Positions 1 to 9,000 of a stretch of DNA of 64,000 nucleotides are shown here, piece after piece. Location: the NCBI GenBank assembly GCA_964486335.1, contig CAZAMB010000006.1:124001-188000 (forward strand), written 5' to 3'. Both the position numbers and the translations under genes were made by a program. How positions within the stretch are numbered: position 1 is the stretch's first letter; each line of letters opens with the position of its first letter. The stretch is from CAZAMB01 sp964486335 (GTDB lineage Bacteria > Planctomycetota > Phycisphaerae > UBA1845). The notes below the pieces were generated by a model, which saw only the letters and a program-made list of their open reading frames with translations, was not told the DNA's origin and ran no database searches.

Positions 1-257
1 GATGTCCACCTTTACTTGCTGGACCGATTCACTGTTCATGAATAACGCACGTCGGTCGTCGCTCACGCAAAAAAGCAGATCAGAGCGCCAATCAGTCGCC
101 GGGCCGGGGCGAGTCAAACAACTTCCCTGCGGGGTCCATTCACCGAACAGGCAGGCGCTGCCGCCGACATTTACCTCGACCTACCGAAAAGTTTGTGTCA
201 GCGCCGCGAAAGGCACAGTTGCAGATGGCTCTGAGTTTCGCCATAATGCGGTTGTTA

Positions 258-330
258 GGGGCCATGGCGCAGTTGGGAGCGCGTCTGCATGGCATGCAGA
301 AGGTCGCGAGTTCGAGTCTCGCTGGCTCCA
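258..330 (+). tRNA. tRNA-Ala (anticodon GGC)
   Basis: A full cloverleaf can be drawn by eye. The acceptor stem pairs 258-264 with 323-329, the D arm is 267-282, and the anticodon stem pairs 284-288 with 296-300. The seven-base loop 289-295 (ATGGCAT) carries anticodon GGC. A five-base variable region and a T arm (306-322, loop TTCGAGT) follow, with discriminator A at 330. The CCA end is not encoded. It stands alone; I see no gene in the 257 bases before it. Confidence 0.95.
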
Positions 331-476
331 TTTATGTAAGTTCCTGTATCACCAAGACTTACGGCAAGCTTTTTCGCTTCCAAGGTCGCCGAACGAATAG
401 TATTCGAGCTTGAACTCGTGCTCTGTTGCGAAGGTTCTCGCGCCGAACACTCGAAGCCAGTATTCGAGAAGCTCCG

Positions 477-1781
477 TTACCCCATGTGCTTCACAACCGC
501 CGCACCGAATTCGGAGCACTTCAGCAGCTTCACCGGCTTGCCGTCCTCGCGCATGAGGCGCTCAAAGTCGTAGGTTACTTCGCGGGCACCAATCGCCCCG
601 TCCACGCCCTTGATGATCAGATCGGCCGCTTCGCCCCAGCCCATGTACCGCAGCATCATTTCGCCGGAGAGAATCACGCTGCCGGGGTTCACCTTGTCCT
701 GATTCGCGTACTTGGGCGCGGTCCCGTGCGTGGCCTCGAAGACGGCATGACCCGTTGCGTAATTGATGTTTCCACCCGGAGCGATGCCGATGCCGCCGAC
801 CTGCGCGGCCAGCGCGTCCGAGAGATAGTCGCCGTTCAAATTGGTCGTGGCGAGCACGTCGAAATCCGTCGGGCGGGTGAGCACCTGCTGCAAGGTGATG
901 TCCGCGATGGCATCCTTGATGAGCACCTTTCCACTGGCCAGCGCCGTTTCCTGCTCGGCGTTGGCGGCCTCCTCGCCATTGGCCTTCTTGGTCCGTTCCC
1001 ATTGCGACCACGTGTAAGTTTGTGCGGCGAACTTCTGCTCCGCCAGTTCATAACCCCAATCTCGAAACGCCCCTTCCGTGAATTTCTGGATGTTGCCCTT
1101 GTGGACGATGGTCACGCTCTTTCGCTTCTCGGCAATGGCATACTTGATCGCGGCCTCAATGAGTCGCTTGCTGCCTTCGCTGCTGACCGGCTTGATGCCG
1201 ATGCCGCTGGTCTGCGGGAATCGAATGGACTTCACGGCCATCGCGTCTTGCAAAAACGCAACCACCTTTTTGGCTTCCGGAGTTCCGGCGGCCCACTCGA
1301 TGCCCGCGTAGATGTCCTCGGTGTTCTCGCGGAAAATTACCATGTCCACGAGGTCCGGTCGTTTTACCGGCGACGGAACGCCCTTGAACCAGCGCACCGG
1401 ACGCAGGCAGACATACAGATCGAGCTTTTGCCGCAGCGCGACGTTGAGCGAGCGAATCCCTCCGCCGACGGGCGTCGTGAGTGGACCCTTGATGCCGACG
1501 AGAAACTGCCGAAAGGCCGTCACTGTGTCCTCGGGCAGCCAGGTGCCATACTTGTCGAAGGACTTCTGCCCGGCGTAGACCTCGAACCACTCGATCTTGC
1601 GTTTACCGCCGTAGGCCTTCTCAACAGCCGCATCAAGCACGCGAACCGAGGCCCGCCAGATGTCCGGCCCGGTGCCGTCACCCTCCACAAAGGGAACAAT
1701 GGGCCGATCCGGGATGGAAAGTCGACCGTTATTCATTGTAATCGGGGTTCCGCTCTTCGGCGGAGTCAGATTCTCAAACAT
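477..1781 (-). CDS. icd: NADP-dependent isocitrate dehydrogenase
   Basis: Cytoplasmic TCA-cycle enzyme converting isocitrate to 2-oxoglutarate with CO2 and NADPH. The 434-residue product matches the E. coli-type family along its length. The substrate loop GIRSLNVALRQ holds the serine equivalent to E. coli Ser113 (here about residue 111), the site controlled by AceK where that kinase exists. The coenzyme motif HGTAPKYANQDKVNPGS carries the Lys-Tyr pair typical of NADP use. I chose the ATG at 1781 (MFENL) because AGGAAG lies about ten bases upstream and homologues start this way; an in-frame start at 1814 would add 11 residues. The gene is transcribed toward the tRNA. No operon partner is evident, since 179 bp separate it from arcC upstream. 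Confidence 0.96.
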   Translation of the reverse strand: MFENLTPPKSGTPITMNNGRLSIPDRPIVPFVEGDGTGPDIWRASVRVLDAAVEKAYGGKRKIEWFEVYAGQKSFDKYGTWLPEDTVTAFRQFLVGIKGPLTTPVGGGIRSLNVALRQKLDLYVCLRPVRWFKGVPSPVKRPDLVDMVIFRENTEDIYAGIEWAAGTPEAKKVVAFLQDAMAVKSIRFPQTSGIGIKPVSSEGSKRLIEAAIKYAIAEKRKSVTIVHKGNIQKFTEGAFRDWGYELAEQKFAAQTYTWSQWERTKKANGEEAANAEQETALASGKVLIKDAIADITLQQVLTRPTDFDVLATTNLNGDYLSDALAAQVGGIGIAPGGNINYATGHAVFEATHGTAPKYANQDKVNPGSVILSGEMMLRYMGWGEAADLIIKGVDGAIGAREVTYDFERLMREDGKPVKLLKCSEFGAAVVKHMG

Positions 1782-1960
1782 GGTTTTCTCACTTCCTGGC
1801 TGGATCGGCCGCAAAGTCTCAAAGTTTTATCTTAGTTTACCTATCCACATCGTCAACGAACGTCGGGCTGCGGTTCTGATTGATGCGAGCCGCACGTCAG
1901 CAAGCCGTCCTTCCAGTCGCGTGGCGAAAAAGCCCGCGCTCAGACGATTTCGGTTCGATT

Positions 1961-2917
1961 TCACCGCGTGATCCGGGTTCCCACGCGGCCCGCGACCGCG
2001 TCGACCGCTCGGTGAAGCGGACCGATGATCACATAGGCGTCATGCTCTCGTGATTCACGTAGAAAATTGATGGCCGCCTGCACCTTGGGACCCATGGAAC
2101 CTGCCGGAAACTGCCCTTCGGTCAGCCAGCGCGACGCCTCGTCCACCGTCATTTGTTTGATTTGTCGCTCGGAGGTCTTCCCGAAGTCCACGCTCACGTA
2201 ATCCACCGCCGTAAGGATCATCAAGACGCCGGCGTCAAGTTCGGTCGCAAGCAAGGCCGAAGCGAAGTCCTTATCGATCACTGCCTTGACGCCCCGCAGT
2301 CCTTCACGCGGATCCTCGACGACCGGAATCCCGCCCCCACCGCAGACGACCAGCAACTCCCCCGCCAACACCGCCCGGCGGATGAGCTTGATCTCCATGA
2401 TGTGCCGGGGCATGGGTGAAGCGACCACACGGCGAAACTTCCCCGGCGAGACTTCCTTAATGGCCCAACCCTCGGCGCGCTCATACTTTTCCGCGTCCGC
2501 TTTTCCCAGAACGCGGCCAATCGGCTTGGTCGGATGGCGAAACGACGGATCGTCAGCGTCCACACGAATCATTGTTACGATGGCGGATGCCGATCGATCA
2601 TAGCCGCGGCGTCGCAACTCGTTCGTCATCGCCTGCGCGATCATGAAGCCCATACCGCCCTGCACATGGGCCACCGCGACTTCCATAGGCAGCGGATAAA
2701 TCGCGCCGGCGGCCGCTTCATTGCGCAGCAGAAAGTTGCCGATCTGCGGACCGTTGCCATGGGTCAGGACAAGCGAGTAACCCTGCTCTACGAGCTCCAC
2801 GAGCGCGACGGCCGTCTCGCGGGAGTTTTCAAACTGTTGTGCAACGTTCCCCTCCTGGTTCTCACGGGAAATGGCGTTTCCACCGAGCGCGACGACGATG
2901 AGTGGTTTTGTGCTCAT
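1961..2917 (-). CDS. arcC: carbamate kinase
   Basis: Carbamate kinase of the amino-acid kinase fold, which interconverts carbamoyl phosphate plus ADP with carbamate plus ATP in the cytoplasm. At 318 residues it has the normal family length. Visible family motifs are VVALGGNAI at the N terminus, THGNGPQIGN for nucleotide and phosphate binding, CGGGGIPV and IDKDFASALLA in the middle, and FPAGSMGPKVQAA near the C terminus. Arginine deiminase and ornithine carbamoyltransferase genes are not next to it, so a role in the arginine deiminase pathway cannot be read from context. The ATG at 2917 lacks a strong ribosome-binding site. It may have its own promoter in the 154 bp shared with the divergent methyltransferase gene. 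Confidence 0.93.
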   Translation of the reverse strand: MSTKPLIVVALGGNAISRENQEGNVAQQFENSRETAVALVELVEQGYSLVLTHGNGPQIGNFLLRNEAAAGAIYPLPMEVAVAHVQGGMGFMIAQAMTNELRRRGYDRSASAIVTMIRVDADDPSFRHPTKPIGRVLGKADAEKYERAEGWAIKEVSPGKFRRVVASPMPRHIMEIKLIRRAVLAGELLVVCGGGGIPVVEDPREGLRGVKAVIDKDFASALLATELDAGVLMILTAVDYVSVDFGKTSERQIKQMTVDEASRWLTEGQFPAGSMGPKVQAAINFLRESREHDAYVIIGPLHRAVDAVAGRVGTRITR

Positions 2918-3071
2918 GAACGCAATGCCAAACTAAGGAAAGCCGTTCCGGCCGACGCATCGCAAGATGGCGGGCCGCATTGTAACGTTGTTTATCGACC
3001 GCGGGTTATCAGAGCATTGATTGATTGGTTTAAGCCCGCGCAGCAATACTGGAAAGAGCTATACTCGTCCC

Positions 3072-4325
3072 ATGGGCCGACCGGGAAATCGATCCAGAAG
3101 GTTCGAACACCAACGCGAGGAAACGCAAAACCGGGAAGCGTTGGAGCGCCGGTGGTTCGGTCGCATGACCGTCGAACCGCGGCTGGCAACGCTGGTTACG
3201 GCGGAAGGCGCGCGCCGTGAGCCCATCCACCGGTGGTTGCCCTATCGACAGGGATTCTCACCGGCCCTGGTTCGGCTGTTCCTCGACGAAAACAAGTTGA
3301 CGCGCAGCGCGGCAGCCTACCCCGTGCTGGACCCGTTTTCGGGAGCGGGAACGTGCATCGTGGAATGCGCGCGGAGGGGAGTGCATGCCATCGGCGTTGA
3401 GGCGATGGCGTCGCTCACGTTCCTCTCCAACGCGAAGTTTGAACGCCAGTGGACGCCGCTGCCCGAATGGCCCGACTCGCCCCAATGGGAAGCCGTCGCC
3501 GAACGCTTGGAAGCGCCGATTCACCGAGCCGCCCTCATGCTCGCCCAACGACGAAGGCACACTTCGGACGGTCGCCCCAATCGCGGCGCCAAGCCGATCC
3601 GCGAAACTCTTGGCGACGTTTCCGCAATGATTCAGGACGACCTGCGCCATCCACTGCCGCTCGCTCAGCACGTGGAAACGGGCGACGCTCGCAACATGAA
3701 CGGCTTGGCGGATGGATCAATTGCAGGTGTTCTGACGTCGCCGCCCTATCTTTCTCGTTACGACTACAAAACCATCGTCGATCCGATTGATCATGTTTTT
3801 CGATACTGGTATCCCGATGATTCATCTCCGAAAGCAGGCTCGCGATCGGTCCGCGCGGAAATTCGACAACGTGAATCTCGGAGAACAACGGGGCTGCCCA
3901 ATCGACTCAAAGATCCGCGTGAAATGCCGGTCGTTACGGATTCGCCAACGATGTTGCCCGACGACGCGCTGGGACAAGGGGGCACTTCGGCGATCGTTCG
4001 AGAAATCGAAAGCGCGTTGGACCGCGCCGGATTGCCACGTCAGTCCGGCCTGCTTCGCGACTATTTTCACGACATGACCCTCGTCCTTGACGAGTGTCGT
4101 CGCGTACTGCGTTCGAGCGCGACGGCCTGGTTCATCGTTGGCGGCGCCCGAATCAAAAATGTGTACGTGCCTTCAGACCTGATCGTTGCGGAACTGGCCG
4201 AATCCCTGGGCCTGCATGTATCAGCGATTCGAGTCTCGCGCGATCTTACGCCGACGCGGCGCAAGCTTGGCGCTTCAGGCCATGTCGCGCCCCGCGAATC
4301 ACTCATCGTCATGCACAAACCATGA
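3072..4325 (+). CDS. orphan DNA methyltransferase, probably N4-cytosine or N6-adenine type
   Basis: SAM-dependent DNA methylase of 417 residues. The SAM-binding motif I, DPFSGAGT, is at about residues 87-94, and the catalytic motif IV, TSPPYLSRYDY, starts at about 222. Ser-Pro-Pro-Tyr is common in N4-cytosine enzymes, whereas N6-adenine enzymes more often have D/N-PPY. The I-before-IV order excludes the beta class. About 130 residues separate the motifs and could contain the target-recognition part. No restriction endonuclease or specificity gene lies nearby, so it looks like an orphan methylase. I preferred the ATG at 3072; a TTG at 3021 is in frame. It ends 28 bp from the stop of the convergent flavoprotein gene. 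The substrate (DNA rather than RNA) is inferred from the motif context. Confidence 0.82.
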   Translation: MGRPGNRSRRFEHQREETQNREALERRWFGRMTVEPRLATLVTAEGARREPIHRWLPYRQGFSPALVRLFLDENKLTRSAAAYPVLDPFSGAGTCIVECARRGVHAIGVEAMASLTFLSNAKFERQWTPLPEWPDSPQWEAVAERLEAPIHRAALMLAQRRRHTSDGRPNRGAKPIRETLGDVSAMIQDDLRHPLPLAQHVETGDARNMNGLADGSIAGVLTSPPYLSRYDYKTIVDPIDHVFRYWYPDDSSPKAGSRSVRAEIRQRESRRTTGLPNRLKDPREMPVVTDSPTMLPDDALGQGGTSAIVREIESALDRAGLPRQSGLLRDYFHDMTLVLDECRRVLRSSATAWFIVGGARIKNVYVPSDLIVAELAESLGLHVSAIRVSRDLTPTRRKLGASGHVAPRESLIVMHKP

Positions 4326-4352
4326 ACCGAGCTGCGACAGCGAGCGCCAATC

Positions 4353-5621
4353 TCAGTCTGCCACCGACCGCTCCAGCCCGATCGCCGCTACAAAACCGCT
4401 CGACCACGCCCATTGAAAGTTAAACCCGCCGATACGACCGTCCACGTCGAGAATCTCTCCTACCAGAAAAAGCCCCGGACAGAATCTCGATGCCATCGTG
4501 GCCGGATCGATCTCCGTCAGTGGCACGCCCCCCGCGGTCACTTCCGCGTAGTCGTAGCCGCGACCCCCTTTCACGGGCAACGGCCACTCAATCATCGCGT
4601 GAACCAGTGTTCGCCGGGTCTCTTTGCTCAAATGCGCCATGACGATTTTCCGTTCTATGCCAAGTCGACCGAGAATGGCGTCGGCGACGCGCGACGGGAT
4701 CAGCGTCGCTAAGGCGCTGGAAAGCAGCGTGCGAGGCTGCGACGCCGCAAGCTCAATCAATCTCGCGTCGGCCGAAGCGAAGTCGTGCCCGGGCAGGACG
4801 TTGACCGCCACGCGAACGGAACGACGCTCAAGGGCCGCGCGATGCCAATGACGCGATGCGTCGAGGACGACCGGCCCACTCGCTCCAAAATGCGTCCATA
4901 GCAACGCCCCACGACTCCGAAAAGGCTTCTCACCCTGCACGAAAACGGCGACTTCCACGTCATGCGCTATCCCGGAAAGTGATGCATGAAAGTCGCCATC
5001 CAGGATCAATGGATCAAGCCCCGGCGTCGTAGCGACCAGCGAGTGTCCCAGTGCCTGGGCCAACGCATATCCCCCGCCGTCGCTCCCCGTCTTGGGCAGC
5101 GATCGTCCGCCCGTGGCAAGCACAACCGTCCGCGCGGCGAATAATCCCTTCGACGTCGTCAATTCGAACGCATCCTCGCGCCGCGAAACGGCCGTCACCC
5201 GATGGTCAGCCAGCAACGAAACGCCGCGTTGTTCGGCTTCGTTCAGCAACGCCGCCAACACGGTCTTGGCGCTGTTGCTGTTTGGAAACAGCTTGCCCTG
5301 TTCCTCGACATGCAGATCGACGCCCAACTCTCGAAAGAAATCGACGGCCTGACGTGCGGAAAACGCGGAAAGAACGCGCCTGATCGTATTTCGACGGCCT
5401 CCCCAGAAATCGATCTCGGTGACGGTCTCGTTGGTGACGTTGCAGCGACCTCCGCCCGACACCAGTATCTTCGCGCCCGGTTTTTTTGCGCCGTCCATTG
5501 CGATGATCGCTCGACCGGGCATGCGCCGCGCGGAAAATATCGCCGTCGCCAACCCGGCCGCCCCGGCGCCGATCACCATCACGTCAACCGATCGAACTCC
5601 GCCAGCCGCGTCCATCGACAC
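4353..5621 (-). CDS. NAD(P)/FAD-dependent oxidoreductase, HI0933/BaiN-like flavoprotein
   Basis: 422-residue flavoprotein of the HI0933 (YhiN/BaiN) family. The N-terminal FAD-binding dinucleotide fold reads VIGAGAAGLATA, followed by the family signature GGGRCNVTN at about residues 55-63 and a second conserved segment ATGGRSLPKTGSDGGGY in mid-protein. The C-terminal FAD motif is LFLVGEILDVDGRIGGFNFQWAWSSG, which I recognise as the family ending. BaiN members have been linked to reduction of unsaturated steroid intermediates, but most family members have no assigned substrate, so no specific reaction is claimed. The first codon is GTG at 5621, with an ATG two codons later at 5615; neither has a clear ribosome-binding site. 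It is convergent with the methyltransferase gene. Confidence 0.9.
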   Translation of the reverse strand: MSMDAAGGVRSVDVMVIGAGAAGLATAIFSARRMPGRAIIAMDGAKKPGAKILVSGGGRCNVTNETVTEIDFWGGRRNTIRRVLSAFSARQAVDFFRELGVDLHVEEQGKLFPNSNSAKTVLAALLNEAEQRGVSLLADHRVTAVSRREDAFELTTSKGLFAARTVVLATGGRSLPKTGSDGGGYALAQALGHSLVATTPGLDPLILDGDFHASLSGIAHDVEVAVFVQGEKPFRSRGALLWTHFGASGPVVLDASRHWHRAALERRSVRVAVNVLPGHDFASADARLIELAASQPRTLLSSALATLIPSRVADAILGRLGIERKIVMAHLSKETRRTLVHAMIEWPLPVKGGRGYDYAEVTAGGVPLTEIDPATMASRFCPGLFLVGEILDVDGRIGGFNFQWAWSSGFVAAIGLERSVAD

Positions 5622-6087
5622 ATTCTATCGCTGAACGTCGGCGAAGCGCTTCCACGCCGACCGCATCCGTGACCGGTCGCCGATTTAGAGCGGCTATCGC
5701 TCAGGCGTAGCGAGCCGGGGGCTTCAGCCGCGGACGCACACTGGATTCACGACGCCCGGTCGGGGTCGGACGCTACACTTGACCGTTCGGGGCACTAATG
5801 GTCCGTATCAGAGAAAGAACGCTTCGCCCATGGGCACCGCTCCGCCACAGAGTTGCGGGTGACGAAACGACACAAAAAACCGTTGGTTGCGAATCGCCAG
5901 TCGTTATTGACCGTGCGCTCCAGGAGTCCGGGGCGCAACGTCGAGGTCGGTTTGACATTGCATTCCAAGGCTCCAAAACACGAAGGGGTGAACCCCGATG
6001 GGTCCACCCCTCCGATCAAGACGATTCGATTGTCCATCCGCGCTCGCAACGATTCACTCGTCGCGAGCTGAGTCGATCAGCAACCCG
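5622..6087. other. intergenic region with a repeat remnant and a terminator
   Basis: No gene is supported here. Bases about 5716-5742 hold a decayed form of the genome's GC-rich palindrome (GGGGGCTTCAGCCGCGG). Bases 5773-5788 (GACGCTACACTTGACC and following) resemble one end of the MITE-like element found complete at 42032-42134. The hairpin at 5984-6011 is listed separately. Confidence 0.5.
5984..6011 (-). terminator. probable terminator of the 2080-residue cysteine-rich protein gene
   Basis: AGGGGTG (5984-5990) pairs perfectly with CACCCCT (6005-6011), and inside it ACCC pairs with GGGT around a CGAT loop, giving 7+4 pairs with one mismatch. Read on the minus strand it is followed by TCGTGTTTTGG. 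It lies 77 bp past the stop of the long minus-strand gene, the expected position. The T-tract is imperfect. Confidence 0.6.
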
Positions 6088-9000
6088 TTATGGGCAGCTG
6101 CTGATCGTATGCGGATACGGCAGACCCTTGAACGCATCAACGCATCCGGCAATGTGAGTGAAATTGAAATCCGGCGTCAGGTCGATTTCTCCTTGAAGAT
6201 TGACGCCGATCAAGAGCGCCCTCGCTTTGATGGGTGCGCCCAATACGCTCTTGAACTTATCCACCAGGACTCCGATGTCACTAAACGCTGGCTGCACCGA
6301 GCCATCCGGCGGATTGAACGGCGCCGCGACGTCGCCCCACCGCGTCGTCCGCATTTCCAACGGCTCCGAAAAGTCAGGACAGGTTGCTTCGGTGCCCATG
6401 CACGTGTCGCTGAGAATTTCAATCTCATAGACTGAGCTGGGCGTCAGGGCCGACCCCGTAACGTGCAGAAGCGGATCAATCGGCACGGTGCAGGTTCCGC
6501 CGCTCGGCAGGCAGTCCGCATCAACCGCGCACAACTGCGCTCGGCTGCTGCAACTGCTGTACGTCGTCCAGTCGCGGTAATACGGATTGCACTGGAGTTT
6601 CGACGCGACGAACCGGATGCCGCTGCTCGCCGATTCGACATACGCCGCCGGCGGACCGACCCATCGAACCTGACCCTCAAACGCCGTGAACGGAATCGAC
6701 GGACCGCCCGTGTACGGCGGGTTCACGTGATGCAGTGAGACCAGCCGGACCCGAATGGCCTCCGACGCTCCGCCGCCGCTTGCCGCTGTGGCCGATGCCA
6801 GCGAGAACGACACGAATCGCGGCTTGTTGATTCCGGTAATGTCCGGAATCGGCTTCTTCGGACGGCAATCGCAGCAGATATCCAGCGTCCCGTCTGGGTT
6901 CGTCTTGACTCGCTGCACGCAAACTCGCTTCGGCGGACATCCGCCGACACATTTAAACGGTGCGTTGGTCGCCATCCGAATCGTGCCGGTGGTGCTTCCC
7001 GACATGCCCCCGAACGGCCCGCCGGCGCGACCGACGAAGTCGATTCGGTAGGTAATATCGAAGAAGCTGTCTACCGCGTACGACCCGCCTGGTAGCCGTG
7101 TCAACGTCGTGTGGCCCGGACTTGGCATCCCGAAGCCCGTTCCCGCCGTGATTCTCAGCAAGTCAAAATCCGGATCGCCCGTGATCTGACCCTGCAGGCG
7201 GAACATGTCGGTGTCGAACGACTGCACCGGCTGACCCGGCGTGCGCGGACCCGTTCGCGTCTCAAAACTGACCTGCGGAATCGTGATCGTCCGGTTGTAG
7301 CCCGACAGGCCGCCCGGGCACGTCCCCACGCACTGCGCCTGGAACTCAAGCGTCGACTCACTGCACTCCTTATTGCCGCCCGAACCGTCCGGCTCCTCGC
7401 AGTCCACACCCGGCGGGAACGAGCAAACTCCCGGATTTCCGGTGTTCTTGCGGCAGATGAAGTCCTTGTGAATCGGCGCAAGCTCGATCGTCGTGCCGGC
7501 CGGCAGGCCGTCGATGATTGCATGCACGTCATCCGGACTCAGGTAATCGCATCCCGCCGGCGGCAATGTCACCGTTCCGCCGCCGTTGTCGGGTACGATG
7601 CACCCGTTCGGACCGCCCGCGACATTCGGCAATCCAAGTGCCACAAGGTGGCATTCCTGCGTTCCGCGGCAATCGCATTCAGTCACTCTGATCAGACCAG
7701 TCGCCGGATTGAAATTCACACAGCGTTTCTGGCAGGTTTCAGTAGCACCACCCACGACCGGCGGACAAGCCACTGGATTACATCCGGTCCCTGTTGCATT
7801 CGGAATGCAGCGTTCACATACGTCATCAGTGCCGTTGCCGTCGTTGTCGCCAAGGCACGAAGTCCCGGCGCCCAGCGGCGTTCCGCCTTGAGCCGTACAG
7901 CAGAACGGATCGAGGTTTTGACACGTGCCGCTCTGGAAGCAGCAGGCTTCATTCCCTGTGCAGCTTGCACCCGGCAGGCCCGAGATTCCGCCTGCGGCAG
8001 CGCAGCAAGTCTCGTCCATTGTCTCGCACACGCCGTTCGGCAGGCAGCACGGCACGGTGATGCCCGAACATGTCACGCCCGGAAGGAACGTGCCCTGACA
8101 TTGCGACTGCGTCGTGTTCGTGCAGATCGTGCCGGCCGCGCCCATCGTGCAGCAAGCGCCCGTCGGATCAACACCGCCCGAACAGTCACAGCAAATCTTC
8201 TTGGTGCCGTCGGCCTGTGGAACCGACGTCTGATTGCAGGTCTGACCCGCGATCGGACACGATCCCTTGCACGAGAACGGCGCCTGGGTACCCATGCGAA
8301 TCGTTCCCGTCGTGCTGCCCGACATGCCGCCGAACGGCCCGCCGGCGCGCCCGACGAAGTCGATCCGATACGTAATGTCGAAGAAGCTGTCCACGGCCCA
8401 GTTGCCGCCTGGAAGCTGCGTCAACGTCGTATGTCCCGGACTCGGCAGGCCAAAATCGCTGCCCGCCGTGATTCGCAGCAGGTCGAAGTCCGGATCACCA
8501 GTGATCTGTCCGAACATGCGGAACATATCCGTGTCGAACGACTGAACCGGCTGACCCGGCGTGCGCGGATCCGTATGCGTTTCAAACGAAAGTGGCAGTT
8601 GGATGGTTCGCGCCCATCCGGAAAGTCCGCCCGAACAGGTGCCCACACATTGAGCCTGGAGCTGAAGCGTCGAATCGCGGCATTCCTTGTTGCCGCCGGA
8701 ACCGTCCGGTTCCTCGCAATCCACGCCCAATGGGAAGGAACAAACGCCGCCTTGCGTTCCGCCGCGGCAGATGAAGTCCTTGTGGATCGGCGCCAATTCG
8801 ATCGTTGTGCCGGCCGGGAGGCCGTCGATGATCATGTGGACGTCGTCCGGACTCAGGTAATCGCAACCCGCCGGCGGGAGTGTCACTGTTCCACCGCCGT
8901 TATCCGGCACAATGCAGCCGTTCGGTCCGCCCGCGACGTTGCCCGGCGAGAGCGTCTCCATATGACATTCGTCAACGCCCGTACAATCACAATCCGTCAG

